Shown here: piece by piece, positions 1 to 12,000 of the stretch
Layout of the letters: each line of letters starts with the position of its first letter
How positions within the stretch are numbered: position 1 is the first letter of the stretch
From: Amaranthus tricolor
Lineage: Eukaryota > Streptophyta > Magnoliopsida > Caryophyllales > Amaranthaceae
Assembly: GCF_026212465.1 (NCBI RefSeq)
Contig: NC_080060.1
Coordinates: 13,220,256-13,284,255 of the forward strand
Direction: 5' to 3'
DNA length: 64,000 nucleotides
Made by a program: the position numbers and the translations under genes
The notes under the pieces: generated by a model
The model's database searches: none
What the model was told of the DNA's origin: nothing
Seen by the model: only the letters and a program-made list of their open reading frames with translations

Positions 1-873
1 CTTGAAAAGAGGTGCGTGAAGACCTGCATTCTATCCAAGAACACTTGGTTCGGGTTGGAAAGCACGTAATGAAATTAAGAAGTATAAGTGGCCGATAAAT
101 GGTTACTAGCTGTGCTTGCGTTTTATGAAATCATCTTATGTTGTTTTATGATATAATGCTATCTAGTAGTTGGTCTTATTACATTTGATGCTAGTTACTG
201 ACGTGTACGTGTTTGTGTTTATGTTTGTTTGTTGATGACTTTCTATGATTGTCCTGCTATGACACATTGGCCTTTGGTCTAATGTCGAGCAGCAGGGGGA
301 TCATAGACAAGCGTAGTAGGTATTGGAGCTTCTTTTGCATTGCATTGCATTTGGGGAGAGTGATGAGGGCGAAGCATACCCTGTGTCATACTGCTATCTT
401 TCGATTTTGTAGTTTTTGTTATCTTTTGTAAACTTTGGTTGTATATGTTTTGTTGTGAGGCCTTGCGTCCTCCCTCGTATATTTGTATTTCCGCTACGTA
501 GTTTATAACTCTGAATGGTTTTAAGGAGTTCAGTCTTTTTAAAACGCAAATGTCGACACGGAAACCACGATCCATGCTTGGTATGTTGATTTAAGAAGCC
601 GACGACGAAGCATTCTGCCGTGACATAGCTTTGAGAGGCCGTTGGTGCCTTTACTTTATTAGTTTTTAAATTAACTTTTGTTTTTCTACAAAGGCGCACA
701 GTTTTAAGGCAGATGCTGCCAAAATTTTCACTCACCTTTTTAAAGTTAATAATTAAAGTTTATCTAATTTCTTTTCCTTTTTCTTTTATGTTTCTTTTAT
801 GTAACACCCGAATTTCCTCCCGTCCTTTACGGTTTTGGTTTCGTTAAGGGGTCGGAAATTCTGGGGTGTTACA
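1..873 (+). repeat. Partial LTR, 3' part, of a Tekay/Del-like Ty3/gypsy element (element A, left side)
   Basis: The stretch ends in ...GGGGTGTTACA at 873 and is followed at once by a tRNA(Met)-type primer site, as at the right edge of a 5' LTR. A minus-strand relative lies at 43229-46140 and shares the order of motifs: a GAAGCCGACGA block, the AGATGCTGCC/AAATTTTC block and the terminal TGTAACACCC. The LTR begins outside the window. It does not match the 3' LTR of element A (20332-22637) closely, although both share a ctgacgtgtac motif and general layout. No coding potential is seen; the short ORFs here are not protein-like. Confidence 0.75.
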
Positions 874-875
874 GG

Positions 876-889
876 TGGTTACCAGAGCC
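876..889 (+). other. Degenerate tRNA(Met) primer binding site of element A
   Basis: TGGTTACCAGAGCC lies two bases after the LTR end. It is a diverged form of the TGGTATCAGAGCC seen intact in element B. Between this site and the gag remnant at 1141 the N-terminal half of gag is missing. A 15 bp direct repeat, ATTAATTCTACCCAC at about 1089 and 1117, lies close to the deletion joint. Confidence 0.65.
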
Positions 890-1140
890 AGTGGTCCCTA
901 TTTTCGACGCTTTGTGTCCTCAAAATCGTTTAGAAATTGCTTGAAGTTAGAAGTCATTCGTGAGAGTTTGAGTAGATATGGGATAGGTGCATATATTACA
1001 TATTCATGCATAATGATTACCATTGCACGTGCATAGATCAATATATAGTTTGTTTAGCTTGTTATAAAACTCATTTTCATGTGTGTTATTAATTCTACCC
1101 ACATAATGATATGGGATTAATTCTACCCACCTCACGTGAG

Positions 1141-2023
1141 GAAGGATAAGTCAAACGAGTTTGCTAGGTTTGAAATGGGGAATTTAACAGTGGATGAGTA
1201 TTATCAGAAATTTATGGAATTTCTGAAGTTTTGCCCCGAGTACGTCCCGACTGAAACAAAGAAAATGTAACGCTTCGAACTGGGTTTATCGTACGAGATT
1301 CAAAAACACATTGAGATCGATAGGTACGATACTTTAGACCAGTTATATAAGAGGGCAGCCCAGATAGGAAATGTTATTAGGAAGGAGCAGGAGAAGTTGG
1401 CCCATAGTGGGGACAAGAGGAGGGAACCTATGTTCCAGAATGCAGAGAGCGAGAGTCTTCATGCACAAAACCACTTTAAGAAACACAAAACCTATGGGGG
1501 TCATCAAGAAAAAGTGTACTAGCCAGGACAGTCAAGTAAAGGTGGGAGAGGTTCGACATCTGAGGCCAGGGTAAAGAAACCACTTTAGGACCGCAATGGA
1601 AAGGAAAGAATTTATAACTGTAGGAGATGCCAGAAAAATCATCCAGGGAGAGATTGTCGGGGAGCATTAGTGGACTGTTTATACTGTGGTAAATTCCGTC
1701 ATAGAATGTAAGAGTGTTATGCTCGATTGGGACAATAAGAACCTCAAGGGGGGAATCACAGAGGTTTTCAACAACAACGCTTCGGTAATGGTTGGAGTGG
1801 CAATGACACGGGAAGTGGAAATCAAAACGGTGGTGGTTTTGGTAGAAACCCTGGGGGTGTCTCAAACTTTAGGTTTCAGAGGAATCATTCCGGAATTCAG
1901 CAACCTCAAGGGAATGCTAGTAATGAGAAATTCCCTGGACAACGAGGTAGTCAAGGAGGCGCTACCCCAGTCATTCAAAATAATGGCAGACTATCAGCAG
2001 TTAACGCTAGGGAAGCAACACAA
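1141..2023 (+). pseudogene. gag remnant of element A (Tekay/Del-type chromovirus)
   Basis: Translation from 1141 matches the middle and C-terminal parts of the gag of element B: the [14 protein letters not shown] block, the YYxKFMEFLKxCP block and the QKHIEIDRYDTL block. The region then contains a zinc-knuckle-like Cys/His cluster at about 1610-1720. The N-terminal half, which precedes RKDKSNEFA in element B, is absent. An in-frame TAA at about 1268 replaces the Gln codon found in B, and later frames shift. The product would have been the nucleocapsid precursor. It is an old, inactive copy whose pol follows directly. Confidence 0.8.
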
Positions 2024-5000
2024 GTGTCCGATGTGGTAACAGGTACTTTTTGCATCAATTCAAAGTCTGTTAAAGTTCTTTTTGATTCTGGTGCATCGTA
2101 CTCGTTTATTTCTAAATCTAGAATTAAAGACTTAGGATTGGAAAATCCCGAGAAAACATCTTTCTCAGTCGCTATTCCTTCCGGAGAGACCTTTCATTGT
2201 AGTATGTTATTTCGTGGGGTGTCGGTCAATATAGCAAAGACAAAATTCTCGAGTGATTTGTTTTCTTTGGAAATGGAAGGTCTAGATGTAATCATTGGGA
2301 TGGATTGGTTGGGTAGATATAAGGCAGTGATAGATTGTGAGGGACAATCTGTAACGCTAAGCGGATCCCGAGGAGAGAAAGTTAAATATAAGAAGCTTCC
2401 CAAGGGACCCAAGGTGAAAATCATGTCGTCCTTAGAAGCAAGGAAGCTAATCAAGCAGGGACAACCGTGGTTTTTATGTAGTATAAGTAAGGTGGAGGTG
2501 CGGAAGGTTCGAATTGATGATATTCCTGTAGTCCGTGACTTTAAGGATGTGTTTCCAGAAGAGCTTCCAGGCATGCCACCGAAAAGAGACGTGGACTTTT
2601 CAATTGATTTGGTGCTTGGGACAGGGCCAATTTCAAAAGCCCCTTATCGTATGGCTCCAAAGGAAATGGAAGAATTGAAGGTGCAATTAGAGGAGTTGTT
2701 AGAAAAGGGTTATATAAGACGTAGCGTCTCTCCCTGGGGAGCCCCGGTATTATTTGTGAGGAAAAAGGATGGAACGATGCATCTCTGTATCGATTATAGA
2801 GAACTCAATAAAGTCACTATTAAGAATAAATATTCGTTACCACGGATTGATGATCTTTTTGATCATTTGCAAGGTGCAGGAGTCTTTTCTAAGATTGATT
2901 TACGGTCAGAGTATCACCAGTTGCGCATTAAGGAGGAGGATATTAATAAGTCAGCTTTCCGAACCAAATATGGACATTTTGAATTCACTGTACTGCCTTT
3001 TGGATTAACCAATGCACCCGCTGCATTTATGGGGTTGATGAATAGAGTTTGTAATGCATATCTTGATAAGTGTGTAGTGGTGTTTATTGATGATATCTTG
3101 GTATATTCTAAGCGTCGTGAAGAGCATCAGGAACATTTAAGGGTAGTCTTGCAAATTCTTTGAGAAAATGAATTATATGCTAAGTTTTCAAAGTGCGAAT
3201 TCTGGTTAGAACAGGTGGCTTTTCTAGGTCACCTTGTTTCTAAAGAGGGGATCTCTGTTGATCCGACAAAGATAGAAGCAGTCCGAGACTGGCCTACACC
3301 CCGAAATGTTACGGATATTCGAAGTTTCTTGGGTTTGGCAGGGTATTATCGTCGTTTTGTGAAGGATTTTTCTCGTGTCGCTCGTCCGCTAACATCCTTG
3401 ATGAAGAAGGAGAAGAAGTTCGAATGGACCAAGGAGTGTGAGAAGGCAATTAAGTTGTTGAAGGAGAAGTTAACTACAGCTCCAGTGTTGACCTTACCTG
3501 ATCCATCTTTGGAATATTCCGTCTACAATGATGCTTCCAAACATGGATTAGGTTGTGTTTTAATGCAAGATAGGAAAGTAGTGGCGTATGCTTCGCATCA
3601 GTTGAAGACTCATGAGGTGAATTATCCAACACATGACTTGGAATTAGTGGCTGTGGTTTTTGCATTAAAAATCTGGCGTCATTATCTCTATGGTGTCAAA
3701 TGCAAGATCTTCACGGACCATAAAAGTTTTTTTAATTTTTGTTCACTCAATCCGAGTTGAATTTGCGCCAACGACGTTGGTTAGAGCTTATCAGTGATTA
3801 TGACTTGGAGATTGCTTACCATGAAGGCCGTGCGAATGTAGTCGCTGATGCTTTGAGCTGAAAATCGAGGCATTCAGTCTCAGCGTTAATAACCTCTGAG
3901 GAGTTGTGTAAGGAGTTTGAGAGAATGAACTTAGAGATAATCCAAGAAGGGGAGTTGGAAGCCAAGTTGAGTGCATTGTCCATTCAACCTACATTTTTCG
4001 AAGAGATTATGGCAAAGCAACTGGAAGACCCCAAGTTCATTAAACTTCGGGAGCAGATCAGTGAAGGGGGATCTGAAGGTTTTACAATTCATGAGGACGG
4101 TAGTCTTCGTTTTAAAGGACGGTGGTGTGTACCGGATGGGTGTGACTCTTTGAAGGAAAAATTATTGAACGAAGCTCAAAATTCTAGATACTCGGTTCAT
4201 CCTGGTGGAGACAAGATGTATCAAGATTTAAAATGCATGTTTTGGTGGTTAGGTATGAAAAAGAATATTGCATAATTTGTTGCTAAGTGCTTAACGTGTC
4301 AAAAGGTCAAGAGTGAGCATAAGAGACCTGCCGGATTATTACAACCTCTAGAAATTCCGGTATGGAAGTGGGACGACATTTCCATGGACTTTGTGTTGGG
4401 TTTACCACGAACAAGAGCCGGTAATGATACTCTTTGGGTTATCGTGGACAGACTTACTAAGTCGGTAAGGTTTATTCCAATGAATTGTAAGTGGGATATG
4501 GAACAACTTGCTCGTGCTTATATTAAGTACGTGATTCGTTATCATGGAATACCTCGTACTATTGTTTCCGATCGGGATAATCGATATTTGTTACATTTCT
4601 GGAAATCACTACAACAAGCGTTGGGGACCACCCTTCTTCATAGTACGTCTTGCCACCCAATGACCGATGGTCAGACGGAACGTGTTAATCAAATACTGGA
4701 GGACATGTTGAGAGCGATAGCCATGGAATGGCAAGGTTCATGGGATGAACATTTGGATCTGGTAGAGTTCTCTTATAATAACAGTTACCAAGCTACGATT
4801 CAAATGGCTCCGTTTGAAGCATTTTATGGTCGTAAGTGCCGTAGTCCTGTATGCTGGGATGATTTTACTGAATCTGTCACCTTAGAACCTGATATGCTTG
4901 TTCAAATGATTGAACAAGTAAAGTTAATTTGTTAGAAAATGAAAGCAGCCCAAGATAGACAAAAATCGTACGCCGATCTCCGACGTCGGCCTGATGAATT

Positions 5001-5173
5001 TGAAGCGGGTGACAAGGTTCTACTTCGTGTGTCTCCAATGAAAGGAGTAGTTCGCTTTGGTGCTCGTGGAAAGTTAAGCCCACATTTCATAGATCCTTAT
5101 GACATTGTGGAGAAAGTAGGTAAGTTAGCCTATCGGTTAACATTGCCTAATGCTCTGAGTAAAGTGCACGATG
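2024..5173 (+). pseudogene. pol remnant of element A: protease, RT, RNase H, integrase
   Basis: Domains are in chromovirus order. Protease: [10 protein letters not shown] near 2085 and [11 protein letters not shown] near 2292. Reverse transcriptase: the [15 protein letters not shown] block near 2730 and [11 protein letters not shown] near 3080-3112. RNase [14 protein letters not shown] near 3522. Integrase: zinc-binding [12 protein letters not shown] near 4199, core near 4384, and DGQTERVNQ near 4668. Stops or shifts lie at about 3161 (TGA), 3735-3760 (shift), 3861 (TGA), 4273 (TAA) and 4935 (TAG), so no full polyprotein is possible. The reading frame stops at VHDVF (5173-5178), where element C is inserted, and resumes at 19902. 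Relatedness to the pol of element B is obvious along the whole length. Confidence 0.93.
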
Positions 5174-5178
5174 TTTTT
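5174..5178. repeat. Target-site duplication of element C (left copy, TTTTT)
   Basis: TTTTT here and at 19897-19901. Collapsing one copy rejoins the pol frame of element A with no gap (HDVF followed by HIS), so this is a genuine 5 bp duplication. Confidence 0.8.
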
Positions 5179-5433
5179 TGAAACAGTCGTATTATTAGGA
5201 GATTTCATTAGTCGTTTTTAGCGCCTAATTTTCCTTATATATTTGTTCGTTACTAATTATAATTTAATTAGTGATGGTAGTAATTTGAAAAATCTCTACA
5301 ATGATTAGAAACTTGTTAATTCGTAACGTGATTATGAATCGTAACAAGTAACGTAAACTTTAGAGGTAAAACTTAAAGTTGAGCAACTACCTATAACAGT
5401 TCGAGAAAATTTTAATTATTACCCAAGCATATA

Positions 5434-7652
5434 TGTAACACCCCGTCATTTATCGGGTTTAAAAATAAAATATAATATAATAAAATAAAATATAACAAAA
5501 TAAAATAAATAAGTGATATTAAATTATATTATTTTACATAGTTAATTATAAGTAACAAAGTGGGGTATTTTTTAACGGTAACGAGTTTAATCGCATGACG
5601 TTTTGTTTCAATTGTAATAATAACACAATAATTACTCAATTAATTAAATGATTAATTAAAAAAAAAAAATAATAAGGGGGAATTTGGAAGGGGTGGCCGG
5701 TTATTGTGAGGAGGAATGGGAGGAGTTTGTAACTCCTCTCATAAGTGAGTATTATGGCACATTAAGCTCACCTCTTAAGTGCCTATTAATTCTTAAGCAT
5801 CATTTGAATTTCCTCACATTTCCTAAGCTTTCAAAGTGAACAAAATTCAGAAAAATTTCCTCTTTTCTTGTTCTTGTTTCGGTATTCAAGAAGAAAAAAA
5901 AAAAACTTTGTTCAATCCAATCTTCAAATCAAAGGGTAAGTAAGTTGAGTTGTTATTTATAAATTTTATTTATAAGAAATTCTAGTATGAGATTATATAA
6001 TATTTCTTTCAATATGATGACATCCTATGACTTATTAGGAGGATTGAGTATTTTATATAAGTTTTCTTTAATAATCCTTTGATAAAATTGATTTGTTAGA
6101 AGGGTTAAATCATATTTCTGTTATGCAAATTTTCCTTGATTTACATTCTTTAACAAAGTTTAAATTTGTTATAAGAATAAAGTCTATTCAAATGTTAAAT
6201 TGAATTTATTTTACGATTTATATTTCTCTAACAAGATTTTAGTTTGTTAGATGAAATATTAAGTGTGTGGATTAAGTGATGTAATTATCCATGAGTTTAT
6301 AAATCCTTTAACAAAATTTGATTTGTTTAAAGGATTGTCCTTATATATATATATGTTCGATTTAAAAAAAAAATGTTGGTTTATGATTCTCTACAAAATT
6401 TAAATTTGATAAGAGGATCAAATATTTAATTTACTTATCATGGTTATGAAATTTGGTACCCAAGATAATTGATGCGTTCCGGACGCAGCGGTGAAGTCGG
6501 ATTTTTAATTTGAATTTTCTAAACTGTCCGATTTGGCCATAAAAGTTTCTGGTCAGAATGGGAATTTTGGAGCGAACATGAATTGGATGAAAACATTTGA
6601 AATTATCAAGTCTTTGTGATATTTTAGTAGTATGGAGTGGATTGTTTGTGAAAACCCGTTATTAAACGTGGTCGTTTTGTGTGTTTGTTAATTAGGACCT
6701 CGATTCATAAGAGGGTGAAATTCTTGTCGTGCTTGAACGTTGTTTGGAATTGCTGTGCTTAAAGGTACACGCTTAGACCATACTGTTTATATGGTTATGC
6801 AAGTAATGTTGTTTTATTCCTAATCAAGGCATTGTAATCACATAAGGATTAGACACCTCAAATAATATGAAATGATTATGTGGAAATTGAGAATTTATGG
6901 ATATGTTACCCAAAAGGGTTAACAAATGAATTGGAAAATTATCAACTATTTTTCCCATGGCATTCAGGGATCTTTATGATCACCATGGGGGTATGCATAC
7001 TTAACCTTTGGCGACCCGAACAGGACGGGCAACGTCTTAGGTAGGTGGTTGCCTTGGGATTAGCTCTCCTAAGTGTATTCCACCAAACAAATTGGAAATA
7101 TGACTTGCACGACACGCACATGTCGGGCAACGTTGCAAGGTTGGAAATAATGAACAAAGATTAAATAATAGAGCCTTTGCATGCTAGGGTAAACTCAATG
7201 CTTGTATTCAACCTGTTTAATATATGTATGAAGTCTCTGACGTGTATTGGTTGTTCTTTGGAACCTGCTACGTGTTATCATACGACGTGCAGCAGGTTAA
7301 TCGCAGGAGGGGGCTGGAGTGAGGATTCAGCTTAGAACCCGTAATTATCAAGTCTAGACTTACTTTGTAATGAGTCTAAATAATTCAGTTTATGTAACCA
7401 AAGTTTGTGATGTTTTCTTTTATCTCGTACAATTTTAGTTAGTCTAGAGGCCGATGGGCTCTCGAGTTGTATGTAAAGACTTCCGCTGTTTGTTTGGTTT
7501 TGTTTTGTTTAGCGCTATTTTCTTTGTTGACCATATTCCTTTACCGTTGGAACGTTGACGATCCGAGTAAGGATAAGTTTTCTTGCGTCCGTTTGTGAGC
7601 CGGATTCATGTTCTTACATGATATTCCGGGTCACTTAAACCGGGCCGTTACA
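5434..7652 (+). repeat. 5' LTR of element B
   Basis: Begins TGTAACACCCCGTC and ends CGGGCCGTTACA, immediately before the primer site. It contains A-runs near 5660 and 5895 and a TA-run near 6345, which are the only places besides position 7115 where it differs from the 3' LTR. It should carry the promoter; I could not place a TATA box with confidence because the region is AT-rich throughout. Confidence 0.95.
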
Positions 7653-7654
7653 AT

Positions 7655-7667
7655 TGGTATCAGAGCC
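7655..7667 (+). other. Primer binding site of element B (initiator tRNA-Met type)
   Basis: TGGTATCAGAGCC, two bases after the LTR, is the standard site complementary to the 3' end of initiator tRNA(Met) in plant LTR retrotransposons. Confidence 0.95.
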
Positions 7668-7872
7668 AACGTTCCCTAGGAGATAAAGGAATATCAGACC
7701 TTAGGAATGAGAGACGGGGAATGGTCGAATGTGATAAAAAAAAAAAAAACATTGTATGCGTTTGTTGTGATGTAGCTGGCTTTGGACCATTAGGGTTATA
7801 CAGTGTCTAGGTGTCCTTAGTTAACAATTTTCTTACTTGATTCCTTTTCGTTATGTGTATGTGTTCAGGATT

Positions 7873-8559
7873 ATGTATACGGGAAAGACACCTATGGACC
7901 CACGCACCCCCAGTGAATCAAGAGAGGTACCGAGGTTTGACCCTGAATCTGTCTGGAGGGAAGTTTCCAACGCTGACATATGGAAAATAAGGAGTGGTGA
8001 AAGTATCCAAGATTATAGGGAAAGGATGCTTATGGTTAAAGAAAAAGCCGATAGAGTATGTTACGACTTAGAGTTGGACCTAAATAGGTTACACCGTTTG
8101 TCTGAACCTAGGAAGAGTGTAACCCCTGAGAGGAAGGGCGAGCCTCCAATATCGGGCGGCACCGATGGGACCATGGAACCACTAAGAGAGCGGGTCCTTT
8201 CGGATTCCCCACTGGTGGAAACCGAGGCTCAGACAGAGAGTGATATTGAGATGTGGGAGCCTAGTCGTGAACCGCCTATATATATAGAAATTTCCAGCGA
8301 TGATGATGAGAGAGAGAACTGGGGATCGCATTACGACTTATATGGCTTTGAGGTTGGGTTTGATAGGGGGTGGTCTGATGAGGAAGATCCTGAGGAAGAG
8401 GTAGAAGGTTTACAATTAAGCAGCCCTAGAGATAGTGGTAGTGAATCAGAAGAATCATATTCGGATTCCAGCTCTGATTCTGGAGAAGACGGGGAAGATG
8501 AGGACTTCGATATAGCAAGTTACGATGAGGGTGCTGACACTTGGGATGCTTGGCGCTAG
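7873..8559 (+). CDS. Acidic ORF of element B upstream of gag, function unknown
   Basis: I do not recognise this protein family. The ATG at 7873 is the first in a frame open to 8559, giving about 228 residues. The N-terminal half is mixed, with a short gag-like phrase near residues 30-60 (WREV...IWKIRSGES.QDYRERM). The C-terminal half is rich in Glu, Asp and Ser, with runs such as ISSDDDERE and SYSDSSSDSGEDGEDEDFD. No signal peptide, membrane segment or zinc finger is seen. It lies between the primer site and gag, separated from gag by about 440 bp of A-rich sequence. Extra ORFs ahead of gag are known in the Ogre/Tat lineage but are not usual in Tekay elements. The near-perfect state of B suggests it is a real ORF, possibly a captured host fragment. 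A TTCAG just before the ATG could be a splice acceptor. Confidence 0.6.
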   Translation: MYTGKTPMDPRTPSESREVPRFDPESVWREVSNADIWKIRSGESIQDYRERMLMVKEKADRVCYDLELDLNRLHRLSEPRKSVTPERKGEPPISGGTDGTMEPLRERVLSDSPLVETEAQTESDIEMWEPSREPPIYIEISSDDDERENWGSHYDLYGFEVGFDRGWSDEEDPEEEVEGLQLSSPRDSGSESEESYSDSSSDSGEDGEDEDFDIASYDEGADTWDAWR

Positions 8560-9009
8560 ATGTTCTATTCCTTTTGTTTTGTTTTCGCATCTTTCCTTGA
8601 GCTATTTTTCTTTTTAGTTGTATCTTTTTAATCAAATAAACGATAAGGAAATAATGTAAACTCTTGTATGAGACAACTTTTGATGTATCAACAGATATCT
8701 ATAAAATATTGAGGTGTGTTGCTGTTTCTTTTGGTGTTGTAAGTTCGTGTATTATATATGTAATTCTTCTTTTGTAAGCAATTCAACTCAAAAAAAAAAA
8801 AAAAAAAAATAATAATAATATTAATAACAATAACAGTAAAAATAACGAATAATGAAAATAACAATACCTATATATATATGTATATATATTTAGGAATAAA
8901 CAAACAAGTAAGTGACTGTTAGGTTTACCCAGCAAACCTTGTTCTTTCTCCAAAGGTTAAGAATCTTAGGACTTTCTTTTGATTTGTACCTTTCTTTCGC
9001 TTGCAGAAG
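8560..9009 (+). other. Non-coding interval between acidic ORF and gag of element B
   Basis: T-rich then A-rich sequence with A-runs and AAT repeats at 8790-8830. It ends in TTGCAG directly before AAGATG. That looks like a splice acceptor, so gag-pol may be expressed from a spliced RNA; this is inference. Confidence 0.4.
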
Positions 9010-12000
9010 ATGCCTCCAATTTCTAGGAAGAGACTGTCTCGAAGTGATGCTAACCGTACGATAAGAAATCTGGTGAAAGCGTTAACAAATGTAAATGCAC
9101 CCCGAGAGAAGTCTTTGTCGGAGTTAGCCTCAGAAATGAGCAAAAGGATTAGCCAGAGTAAACCCTCAACTTTCGATGGTAATGGGGAACCGTCAGAACT
9201 GGAACTTTGGTTAAGAGAATTTGACAAACTTTTCGATGTCGTTGAGTGCCCAGAAGAATTAAAAGTCAATCAAGCTGCCTTTTATTTGGTGGGGGAAGCC
9301 GACTACTGGTGGGCAAACAGTAGATCGGGATTATTAGAGCAAGCTGAGGGAGACTTTGATTGGGATTTGTTCAAAAGAGCTATGCGAGAGAAATTTTATC
9401 CGCTGCATGTTAGAAAGGATAAATCGAACGAGTTTGCGCGATTGGAAATGGGTAGTATGACGGTAGACGAATATTATCACAAATTTATGGAGTACCTCAA
9501 GTATTGTCCTGATGATGTACCCACTGAGGAGAAAAAGATGCAACGTTTTGAGCTAGGTTTATCTTTCGATATTCAAAAGCATATTGAGAGTGACCGATAT
9601 AACACACTGGAGCAGATGTATAAGCGAGCGTCACAAATAGGGAATATTTTGAGGAAAGAAAAGGAAAAAGAGAAGGGTAATGTCCCTGAGAAAAGGAAAG
9701 AAGTTTCTGGCCAGGCTTTGGAGAATGTGTCGGGCTTCTATCAGAAGAAAGCAAGGAATTTTGGAAATTTTCAGGGAGGCGGGTCTAGTTCGAATTCAGG
9801 AATTAGGAACAACGTGAAGCTTACTAAGCCATTATTGGACAGAGATGGCAATGAGAGGAAGTATTTCTGTAAGAGGTGCAAGAAAAATCATCCGGCAAAG
9901 GATTGTGAAGGAAATCTGATCGAATGTAATTTTTGCCACAAAAGAGGGCATAGAGAGTTTGAATGCTACATAAAGAAAGGGGGGAGAAGTCAACATCCGA
10001 GTGGTCAAAACCGGCAACAAAATTTAAACAACGCTGGTAGTCAAGCCAGTCAACAGCACGGGAATGGCAATCGTGGTAGTGCTGATCAGAGATTCCAGCG
10101 ACCTTTTTATGGCGGGCAAGGCCGGGTAGATGGAAATCGAGTAGAAGGGTCAGGAATGCAGCGCGGGGGAAATCACGTGGGAGGAAATAATGTACAGCCG
10201 GCGAGCGGAAGGGTATCTGCGGTCAGTGCAAGAGAAGCTGACCAGGCGACAGATGTGGTTACAGGTACGTTCGCCATTCATTCTATAGCTGTGAATGTAT
10301 TGTTTGATTCGGGAGCTACATGCTCATTTCTTGCAAAGAGTAAAGTGAACGAGTTGAATTTGGAGACCTTTGAAAAAGTTTCTTATACGGTGGCTGTACC
10401 ATCGGGAAAATTGTACAGCTGTGAAAAACTGTATAGGGATGTACCCTTGAGGATAGGAAAGGTTGTGTTTCCTAGCGACTTGTATGTGTTAGATATGGAA
10501 GGTTTAGAAGTAATTTTGGGGATGGATTGGCTGGGAAGGTATAAGGCCACTATTGAATGCAGAGAGCAGAGAGTTTTGTTGGAAGGACCACGAGGAGAAA
10601 GCGTTAGATATAGGAAGTTTCCCAAGGGACCCAGGTCGAATTTGGTGTCGACCTTAGAATTGCAAAGGCTTGTGAGGCAAGGACACCCTTTGTATTTATG
10701 TCATATCAGCCAGGGGGATAAGAAAGAGGGGAATCCCCAGGATATTGCTGTGGTGAATGAATTTTTGGATGTTTTTCCTGACGAGATTCCCGGAATGCCA
10801 CCACAACGGGAAATTGATTTCACGATCGACTTGGTACCGGGGACTGGACCGGTTTCTAAGGCCCCTTATCGTATGGCTCCAAAGGAGATGGAGGAGTTGA
10901 AGTCTCAACTCGAAGAATTGTTGGATAAAGGTTATATTCGACCTAGTGTTTCACCTTGGGGCGCTCCAGTTCTGTTTGTGAGAAAAAAAGATGGTAGTTT
11001 AAGGTTATGCATTGATTACAGGGAGTTAAACAAGGTAACAGTTAAGAATAAATACCCGTTGCCCCGGATAGATGACTTGTTTGATCAATTGAGAGGAGCC
11101 GGGATCTTTTCGAAGATTGATTTAAGATCGGGTTACCACCAGCTGAGAATAGCTGAAGGGGATATACATAAAACCGCATTCAGAACACGTTATGGACATT
11201 ATGAGTTCACAGTGATGCCGTTTGGGTTGACAAATGCTCCAGCCGCGTTCATGTGCTTAATGAACCAAGTGTTTAGTGCGTACTTGGATAAATTCGTCGT
11301 TATCTTTATCGATGATATTTTGGTCTATTCGAAAGACCGAGAAGAACATCAGGAACATCTACGATTTGTCCTGCAAACCCTGCGAGAAAATAAGTTGTAC
11401 GCGAAGTTGTCAAAGTGTGAATTTTGGTTGGATAAGGTATCATTTTTGGGTCATTTTGTCTCTAAGGAAGGTATTTCGGTGGACCCGGTAAAGGTGGAGG
11501 CAGTTCGAAGTTGGCCGTCACCTAAGAACGTCACCGAGGTACGAAGTTTCCTAGGTTTGGCCGGGTATTACCGTCGTTTTGTTAAAGATTTCTCGCGTAT
11601 TGCTCGGCCCATGACCTCGTTAATGAAGAAAGAGAAGAAGTTCGAATGGACGGATGAATGTGAACAGGCCTTCATGACTTTGAAGGAAAGGTTAACTACG
11701 GCCCCTGTTCTTACTCTACCTGACCCTAAGTTGGATTATACTGTTTACAGTGACGCATCAAAGAAAGGGTTGGGTTGTGTTCTGATGCAGGACCGTAAGG
11801 TGATTGCTTATGCATCACGACAACTGAAGGTACATGAAGTTAATTATCCGACCCATGATCTGGAATTAGCCGCTATAGTTTTCGCTCTCAAGATATGGCG
11901 GCATTACTTGTATGGCATTAAGTGTAGGATTTACACTGATCATCAGAGTCTGAAATATCTCTATACACAACCTGACTTAAACATGCGACAACGTCGGTGG

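Noticed and set aside
6942..7157. 71-codon minus frame present in both B LTRs (also at 15346-15561)
   Set aside because: It is conserved only because the LTRs are nearly identical; the sequence shows no family features.
7837..7872. Upstream start for the acidic ORF
   Set aside because: The frame is open from 7837 but begins with TTG; the first ATG is at 7873.
9001..9009. Start of gag-pol at 9001
   Set aside because: The codon there is TTG; the ATG is at 9010, after a TTGCAG that looks like a splice acceptor.
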